Below are positions 57,260 through 64,000 of a stretch of DNA of 64,000 nt, piece by piece (the first letter of the stretch is position 1; each line of letters opens with the position of its first letter). The notes under the pieces are model-generated. The model ran no database searches and had not been told where the DNA came from. It saw only the letters and a list, made by a program, of their open reading frames with translations. The stretch lies in assembly GCF_021018895.1 (NCBI RefSeq), contig NC_079384.1, forward strand, positions 3,391,640-3,455,639, read 5' to 3'. This DNA is from Seriola aureovittata. Its lineage: Eukaryota; Chordata; Actinopteri; Carangiformes; Carangidae. The position numbers and the translations under genes are program-made.

Positions 57260-58860
57260 GTGGAAGGTGTTTTATATTTACAGGTTACACATTTACACAT
57301 GGATTGTCAGTCTGTTCACACAAATAACATTGAGACAAATCTACCGCCATAGAAATCCTATTCATAGTTTTTTTTACACAGTGACAGTTCAAGTGTCATG
57401 AACGTTTCTGGACCGTTCCAGATTTTTACATTAGTGTGTATGTGGCGGAATGTTCACGGCTAGGGTGAGTGACGTCACACAGAGGAATGACCCCATTTGA
57501 CCCCACTGGAGAGCAGCAGGGGCGGAGCCAGACATTGTAAACATTCGGGGTTTAGCCCCAACCCAAGTGGATATTCAGGGGACATGCTCCCCTCGGGAAT
57601 GTTTTCCCGCATTCACAGCAGCTACATGCTGTTTACTGTATCAAGCCATTTGTACACCATTTGGGAAAAACATGAAAGTTGCCCAGGAAAAAAAATCATC
57701 CTAAACCTGCATCATATTTTGAATCTAATTGTTCTCTGTCTCCATCGTTCTGAAACCGCAACACAACAGATTTGAACAATGACTAATTTTCATTACTGTC
57801 ACATAAAAAGAGGCAAAGACTGTCTGATGTTTCTATTTTGAATTTACATGACGTACTGTAGGTGGGGAATGAATTTGGCATAAACAGCATCACTAACTTT
57901 GACACCTATTTTTGTTACACTGCTGGAGTAGAGTTCACAGATTTAATGTTAAGATGAGAAATCTACATTTAAATCCAGACCATAATAATATGTGCTGCTC
58001 TAACTGAGCAGACAACGATCCACAACAAGACCAAGTAAATGTCTTCATGACAGAACTGAATATTAGACCAACAGAAGAACATTTACTCTAATGATATTAA
58101 ATTTATTTAAAGAATAGCATCATAGGAGAAACAACATGGACATGTACTGTAATATTATCAGACAGTATTTTATTTGATCTACTCCAGATCACTCTGTTCT
58201 CATTCCCTCCTCTTTTCTTCTTCTTTCACTCTCTCAGCTCCACTCATCTCTCCATGGAAATGTCCTGCTGACTGCTTCTGCTGCTTTGTTCATATTCATC
58301 AAGTCAAGTCCAGTGTAATCCTGGAACACATGTGAAGAATTACATTGCTATCATGGACTAACATTTTCATTTTCAAGTTTACATGATTATCTCAATAGTC
58401 CCCAATAGGCTTCTATAATGACTTAATATTTATAATTTTAGCCTGTTATTTTTCCAGATGCTTTGAGGATGGAGCACTATCATTATCATGGATTGTGCAT
58501 TTAAAAGGAGAATCCAACCCTTTTTAAGAATTCACATTTGTTATTCCTGTGCCCCAGAAAGAAATGGTTAAAATGTGCAATGTCATCCCAGTTTACTCTA
58601 TAATAATGAATGGGGCTCTGATGCTGCAAGGCCTTAAAATATGTCTAATTTCTTACACTACAATGAGTATTTTAAATTTTAAGCTTTATATCCAATTCAA
58701 CATCTGGATGAGACCTGTTTGGGGGGGACTCTACACAGCTACTGTAGATAGCTGATGGATTTCTGCTGCTGCTTGTGGACTTGATGCTGGTTTACTCTGT
58801 GTGTAAATGTGTATTTTAATAAAACAGCATGTTATGTAATCTGATTCCTGACGTGGGGAA
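56816..58860. other. wbp2 5' flank and gene-poor sequence
   Basis: CpG-rich wbp2 promoter sequence (to about 56940) is followed by (AAT)n at 57098-57145, (TCTA)n at 57200-57259 and AT-rich DNA. Segments near 57520-57640 and 58500-58750 read like old interspersed repeats, but I cannot name them. No exon was recognised. Confidence 0.5.
57188..57259. repeat. (ATCT)n tetranucleotide microsatellite
   Basis: About 15 uninterrupted ATCT units, preceded by interrupted ATCC units. Confidence 0.96.
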
Positions 58861-59420
58861 AATATCAGGAAATTAACAAACGCCGTTGAGGCCCAGCGTC
58901 AGAGCAGTAGGTCTAATGGCCATCCGGCACGGGCGGCTGCTTCCGGCCTGGTTGTGGGTTGTTGGACTCGGAAAACTGGTCGGACCGCATTTGAGCCGGA
59001 TCTCTGGGCCCAGACCCGGCCGAGTCTTTCTCCAGAATAATGTGAATAACAGCAGAAGAAGAAAAGTAAAGTGGGGAACAAACAAACGCAGAAACTTTTC
59101 GTACCTGTGACAGTTTCGGAAATCGGACGAACAGGAAACGGGGAGTGGAGGGAAAAACCAGAGATGCGCACATCTGTCTGCTTTAATGGTCTGCGCACAT
59201 ACGGGCATTTGGCCGAAAGGCGCCAACTTTGCTTTAAATACGGAAGACAAAAAAAAAAAAAAAAACCAGGAAAGTCACAGTGGGCCCATAACTGGCTCTG
59301 AGAACAGTCCCCGGTCCAAACACTCTGAAACTTCCCCCGGGAAATCTACTGCCCGGTGCCGGAGGTAAGTCCGGCAGATTCGGAGGCTTTGAATTTACTT
59401 TCTCGTTGTGCGAGAAAATG
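58861..59420. other. GC-rich island of unknown nature
   Basis: It is noticeably more GC- and CpG-rich than its flanks. Overlapping open frames occur on both strands (about 125 codons on the minus strand, 74 and 76 on plus). None resembles a known family, and an A run at 59249-59265 breaks the region. It could be an unmethylated island, a retroelement end or a promoter. Confidence 0.35.
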
Positions 59421-59984
59421 TTAATTTCTTGATGCTTCATGTGACCAGTGCCACATTTACTGGCCTGAGTGTAAAATAGACAAACACAAACCTTTTTCTA
59501 TATCACAAACTAAATATCAGTCAAAGGGAAACCATGATTGTAGTTTATATTCTGAGCAAACATTTATAGTAATTACTGTAAAAGTGTGGAGTTATTTTTG
59601 TGCCTCATTCCTGAGTCACAGTGGGACTTTTTGTCCACAGACAACTACATTTCACAAACACACAAATTTATTTTGAAGAAAAAATATTTTTGAGCAAATA
59701 ATACTGTAACCTGAGCAAACTAAAATCTATTCTGTGCTCAATAAGGCTATTTCTGGGTTTGCTATTATCCACAATAGCAACGTGTGTCACTCAGTTTTAG
59801 TCAATTCTCTGAGAAGCTGCTCGGCGAAGACTGAGCTCCTAGCCGCCATGCAAACGGGGAAAACGGATTTGCCGGTCCAGTCAGAGAGACTGACACCAAG
59901 TTGAAGTCATAAATATAAATAATGTTATAATAAACTTCATATTAGATTCTGGACTTTTGGGAAAACACCTGGGGCTGGAGCCAC
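59421..59984. other. gene-poor stretch before the tRNA pseudogene
   Basis: AT-rich DNA with no exon, RNA gene or repeat that I recognise. Confidence 0.4.
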
Positions 59985-59989
59985 ATAAA

Positions 59990-60067
59990 CCAGCCCCCTC
60001 GCTCCACCTATGGTTAGAGCGTGCTGCTAATAGGGCCAAGGTCATGGGTTCAATCCCCATACTGGCC
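59990..60067 (+). pseudogene. tRNA-Ile (AAU) pseudogene
   Basis: The 3' two-thirds, from GGTTAGAGCG through anticodon loop GCTAATA and GGTCATGGGTTCAATCCCCAT to ACTGGCCA, matches the tRNA-Ile at 60810. The 5' acceptor strand and D arm are scrambled and no longer pair. The sequence after it also resembles the flank of the intact gene. Confidence 0.8.
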
Positions 60068-60449
60068 AATAGCATTAACCCTTTAGGAATCTCCCTTGTA
60101 ATGCGTCAGACCGAAACACCCTTTGCTATTGCGGCAGATCACTTTTGTTTCTCGCCCTTCTCTGGTGCCGTGGGTTAATGTGTGCTTCTTAAAGCATTAA
60201 AGAAACAACGCTTACACCTCCCAGGGTGTGATTATTTCTGGTGTGTTGATGTAAAGTTTGAGGCAGCAGTGGCTGTTTTAACTCCTCAGATAAAAAATGT
60301 TTTGCAGAATCTCACCACCTCTCATATGCTGAACATGTTCTTGAATATTTGGCGCTCGCTACAGACACCACCCGGGTGGCCACAGCTGATGAAACGTTCA
60401 ATATCATCTAAACCGTAGCTGCATCAAAAGGTAGTATATGTGGTTTTCG

Positions 60450-60522
60450 GACCATGTGGCCTAACGGACAAGGCGTCTGACTTCGGATCAGAAGATTGAG
60501 GGTTCGAGTCCCTTCATGGTTG
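60450..60522 (+). tRNA. tRNA-Arg (anticodon UCG)
   Basis: 73 nt. The acceptor stem GACCATG pairs with CATGGTT (one G-U). The A box is TGGCCTAACGG, the anticodon TCG sits at 60483-60485 in loop CTTCGGA, and the B box is GGTTCGAGTCC. The sequence matches vertebrate tRNA-Arg-TCG almost throughout. The discriminator base would be G and no T4 terminator follows closely, so expression is not certain. Confidence 0.9.
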
Positions 60523-60809
60523 GATGTTGCATCCTATGCATTGCTGAATCTAAGGTGTTTGATGGAAGCATCTTTACTGCTTTAGTCCGCGTCACTGGTG
60601 CAACACATACTGATGCAGTGGTCAGCTGTAGATTAGGGTGATGATGCAAAGCTTGAGAAAAACCTTCAGACTTTGTTCCACACATAGAAAGATACCATTA
60701 CCTCATGATACGAGAGCTCTTTTCCTGTTTTGGTGGAGAAACATGAAAAATAGATTGAGTGTGATTTGTTCTGTCGTTCTGATTCTAAAGCAAAATGTAT
60801 TGAGATGTC

Positions 60810-60883
60810 GGCCGGTTAGCTCAGCTGGTTAGAGCGTGGTGCTAATAACGCCAAGGTCATGGGTTCGATCCCCATACTGGCCA
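60810..60883 (+). tRNA. tRNA-Ile (anticodon AAU)
   Basis: 74 nt. The acceptor GGCCGGT pairs with ACTGGCC, with A as discriminator. The D arm is TAGCTCAGCTGGTTAGAGC, the anticodon AAT is at 60844-60846 and the T arm is GGTTCGATCCCC. It matches vertebrate tRNA-Ile-AAT closely. A (inosine) at the wobble position fits. No close T4 terminator was seen. Confidence 0.95.
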
Positions 60884-62099
60884 TAATTATTAATACTTCA
60901 GGCTCTCCCTGTTACTTCGTCAGACAGAAACACAGCTTGTTCTTTTGACCTTAGTCTTCTTCTTAGTCAGGGCTCTCCTCCTTACGTGATCTTTAAAACA
61001 TGATCAGACATTTAGTCACAGGTGACCATGTGTTCCTCTAACCATACAACAGGATTTTCCAACTAGAACCATCAAAGAACAAGAGCAAAACTACTTTTCT
61101 TGTTTCAGCACTTTCATTTTTAATCAAAAACACAATCATCCTACAAATTCAGTCTATTTAACACTGAATGAATAAGTATAGGTTCATGAAAGACAGTAAT
61201 AGGTGAGAACGAGCTGAAAGAAAATGATTCGGACATTAAAATTAAATGCATTTTATTTCTTAATAAAAAGAAATTGTATGCAAAATGTCAATTGCTGCTT
61301 TCTAACACAGAAAGGAGCAGATACAAAGACCCGGTTTGTCTCATTTGCATTAACATAACTATTGCTGACACTGGATTTTACAGTAGCTGAACACACGCTT
61401 GTGATTCTTGGTTTCTGTCAGAGGTGGAGTAACACAACGAGGTCACTAGATGGAGCTGTTCTCAAGAAAACTGGTGCCATCTGGACTTGGTAGTTTACTC
61501 TCACTACTCCGACTGAACCCAGCCTCCACTGATGCGTGTATGTGTTTACCTTTTGACTGACAGACATCCTTTGCATCTTTTAAGCCAGTATCAATAATGG
61601 TTGTTTTTTTTCTCCAAGATTACGTGACTGCAAAATTGATTGTGACACATTTCGACTCCTGTTTTTCTACATAATTAATTCTAATCTTCTCTGAATACTG
61701 TGTGTCTTTGAGTTCGAGTAATTGAGTGTTTTTTGGATTTGGATTCTACACATCTGAAGAGGATATTTTTTTTATCAAAGAGCTGCCTGAAACACATTTA
61801 GTACGTGCAGTGCATCTTAAATATAAATTATTGAGGTTGTTTCCCCTTTTCCTTCCATTTTTTTCTTATAATTATTTCATAATATCTTCTTTATATATTC
61901 AATATTGAACTCTTTGAGTGGTAAGAAGTGATGAACTACAGTCCAGACTGTAAATATTTGAATAGTTATGTGTTCTTTGTTGCTCAGACTTGTTGCGTCT
62001 CTGTGCTGTGATAATACATTAAAGTGCCAAGTCTCAACTTTAAGTAGGTTTACATCAATATTGAAAGGCCTGTGTGTGAGATGTTTCCATTATCACATA
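60884..62099. other. gene-poor AT-rich stretch
   Basis: No exon or RNA gene was recognised. The first part resembles the sequence following the tRNA-Ile pseudogene at 60068-60130. Confidence 0.45.
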
Positions 62100-63130
62100 T
62101 AATGTCCAAATTGCAAGGGTTTAAAAGTAACTGGACACTTGGTTTCTAAGGCAGCTGTGTGTCTTTTCACTGTTGGTTCATACACAGAAGAGCTCACATG
62201 TGGATCACAGTTGATTGTGAGTTGCTATTTAGATCGTGGTGGAGTTGTCTGTATAAGTACGAGGAGTAAAGAGGCGACCATGCAAGTGAAGCAGGTAATA
62301 ATGAGGCTGTTTATCAGAGGGATATCTGAAGTAGTTGGTGTTTCCAAATCAACAGTGCGGTACATTATAAGAAGGAAAACTAGAAAAATGGAAAAACGAC
62401 CTGGTAGACTGAGGAGCAGAAGTCTTGTGGATGACCAGAAAAATCATTTGCATGGTGATGCTCTGTAGGCGGACACGTTTCCATGCCCACGTTCAAGAGA
62501 AGACTTCATGATCAGAACATCGGAGGGAATCAGCACAAGATGAAAACACCTTGTAACATGATACAGTTCTGGAACAAAGCTCTGTGAAACAAAAATGAAC
62601 GTCTGTTCGATGGATGTAAAGAGGAATTATCTGTCAAAGACGGTGGCTCTGTGTTGGCTCAGGCACACATGGAAGTGGGACAGTAACAGGGAGCGTTCTG
62701 TGTGCTCACATTCAGCCAAATGCATCAAAACTCATTGGATGACAGTTCATCATTCATCAGAGCAACCGTCCTAAACACATAGCCAAAGCAACCAATGAGC
62801 TTCTTTTCAGGGCAAGGAGAGGTTGAAGATCCTCGACTGGCTGAATCAATCGGCTGATCTCAATCTGACTGAGCTGCGTTCAACAAGACCAGACTGAAGA
62901 CGGAGACCCCACAACCGGCAGCAGCTGAAGGAGGCTGCAGTGAAGTCCTGGGGGAGAATCACCGGCTGATGTCCGTGGGTCGAAGACTTCAGGTCAATGA
63001 CTGTAAAGGATTTTCCACAAAATATTAAATGCGATGATTTTGTTTGACTTTATGTGTATCTGTCCAACTTTGGGTACCATGTGTTAAAAGAGCTCCGTGT
63101 AATACTTATGTCATGGATTATATGCAAAAG
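62100..63130 (+). mobile_element. decayed Tc1-like transposon
   Basis: The frame 62280-62468 encodes a helix-turn-helix of Tc1-type transposase, including GISEVVGVSKSTVRYIIRR and then KRPGRLR. Later broken frames recall the DDE core, for example ILDWLNQSADLNLTE near 62830-62875, where intact elements have a SPDLNP-E-type motif. Several stops and frameshifts make it inactive. Similar short wording near the ends (TAATGTCCAAATTGCAAG at 62101 and a CTGTCCAACTTTGGGTA block at 63060) may be worn terminal repeats. Confidence 0.8.
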
Positions 63131-64000
63131 ATAAATAAACAGCGAAGGAGCTCGTCCAATCGGTGTTGCGTCACTCGTGGTGGATGGGGGTGTGTGTGTG
63201 TGTGTGTGTGTGTGCTCCTCCTGTTGTTTGCAGCTCATTGGTTTTGACAATGCACCACTTTACACAGCGTGGCTGTTTTTAATAGTCTCCTCATCAAACG
63301 TAACTGCATCCTGTTTGCTGTGTTCTCCGCCTCTGGACTGCAAACACATCTCCCAGCAGAATTGCTTTTCGCAGCCTTTCTTGCAGTTTTATGTGACTTT
63401 GATTGTTAACTTACAGATTGCACGGTGGATCACGTGGCCGTCCATTTTGTGCTCTGATTGTGTAACAGACAGCAGGGACATGTGTCTGTCTCATCTCCAC
63501 AGCTCCGGTTTGGCTCATGGCATTTTCCCAGTTTTTTTTCTGTGATATAATATTAAAGTGGGGGCGGCAGTGATGCTCAAAGACTGGTTGTGACCAAAAG
63601 GGGGTGTGGGTTGTTGGTACAATTCCCTGCTGGGGAAAAGTCTGGGCAGGAAAAGTGAGTGAATCACATCATTGATGCATCAATGGAAAGATCACTTGGA
63701 GAGGTGTCTGGCGCCTACTGGTGGCACTGGGCGCCTCTCGGGCGTGAACGTTTAAAACAGATTGTAAAACAGATTGTAGATTAAAGTAGACAGAAAAAGA
63801 TGCGTCCACGAGGAAACAGGCTACAATAGAACACACAGAAAAGGATGTGAGTCACTTGTGCAGTGGACAGATCATCCTTTTTATCACAGTTACGTCAAAT
63901 GCTTCAGAGCATGTGTCATCAGAGTGGACGTAAGAAAATGACTACAAAAATAGTAAATCTATTTAAGATGAGGAGTGAGTCGTGGTGGTTTCACATAACC
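63131..64000. other. gene-poor window end
   Basis: It contains a (GT)n at 63188-63213 and no recognisable exon or RNA gene. Confidence 0.45.

Noticed and set aside
62280..62468. HTH-bearing frame as a host regulatory gene
   Set aside because: Downstream broken frames show a Tc1 transposase remnant.

Overview
The window is vertebrate genomic DNA, almost certainly from a ray-finned (percomorph-like) fish. Genes are split into many short exons with GT/AG introns. Long (CA)n/(TG)n microsatellites are everywhere, and decayed Tc1-like and LINE remnants sit in introns. Gene order matches two blocks of human chromosome 17q25. The OGFOD3-HEXD-CYBC1-NARF block (17q25.3, where CD7 and SECTM1 also lie) is joined here to genes of 17q25.1: FDXR and the group MRPL38-TRIM65-WBP2. 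No bacterial, organellar or viral genes were seen.

Layout: 1-3623 is probably the last intron of ogfod3, with nothing recognisable. ogfod3 (-, 3624-7291, last exon or exons outside the window) is head to head with hexd (+, 7918-11197). cybc1 (-, 12009-13197) is convergent with hexd. narf (+, 15568-19681) follows. From inside narf exon 11 to about 30421 lies a tandem triplication with units starting at 19215, 23221 and 26737. Each unit carries the 3' end of narf (functional in unit A, orphan fragments in B and C) plus one intact three-exon gene for a small type I membrane protein with one unusual Ig-like domain. A cd7-like gene (+, 30500-31978) follows. Then come fdxr (+, 33401-43075), mrpl38 (-, 44302-47883), trim65 (+, 48736-51983) and wbp2 (-, 53785-56815). 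The last 7 kb is gene-poor: one tRNA-Arg, one tRNA-Ile, a tRNA-Ile pseudogene and a dead Tc1-like transposon.

Most genes are housekeeping: glycoside hydrolase (hexd), NADPH oxidase chaperone (cybc1), Fe-S-type protein (narf), mitochondrial electron transfer (fdxr), mitochondrial ribosome (mrpl38), ubiquitin ligase (trim65) and transcriptional coactivator (wbp2). The unusual part is the immune-looking island between narf and fdxr. There, three recent Ig-gene copies differ almost only by amino-acid-changing substitutions in the Ig exon, while their membrane/tail exon is identical in two of the three. They sit beside a CD7-like receptor gene, in the neighbourhood where mammals keep CD7 and its ligand SECTM1. 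This makes the island a candidate fast-evolving ligand/receptor locus; the functional link is inference.

Exon coordinates come from reading splice sites and open frames by eye. For every complete gene the exon lengths sum to a multiple of three. Family assignments rest on recalled protein families, not on a database search.
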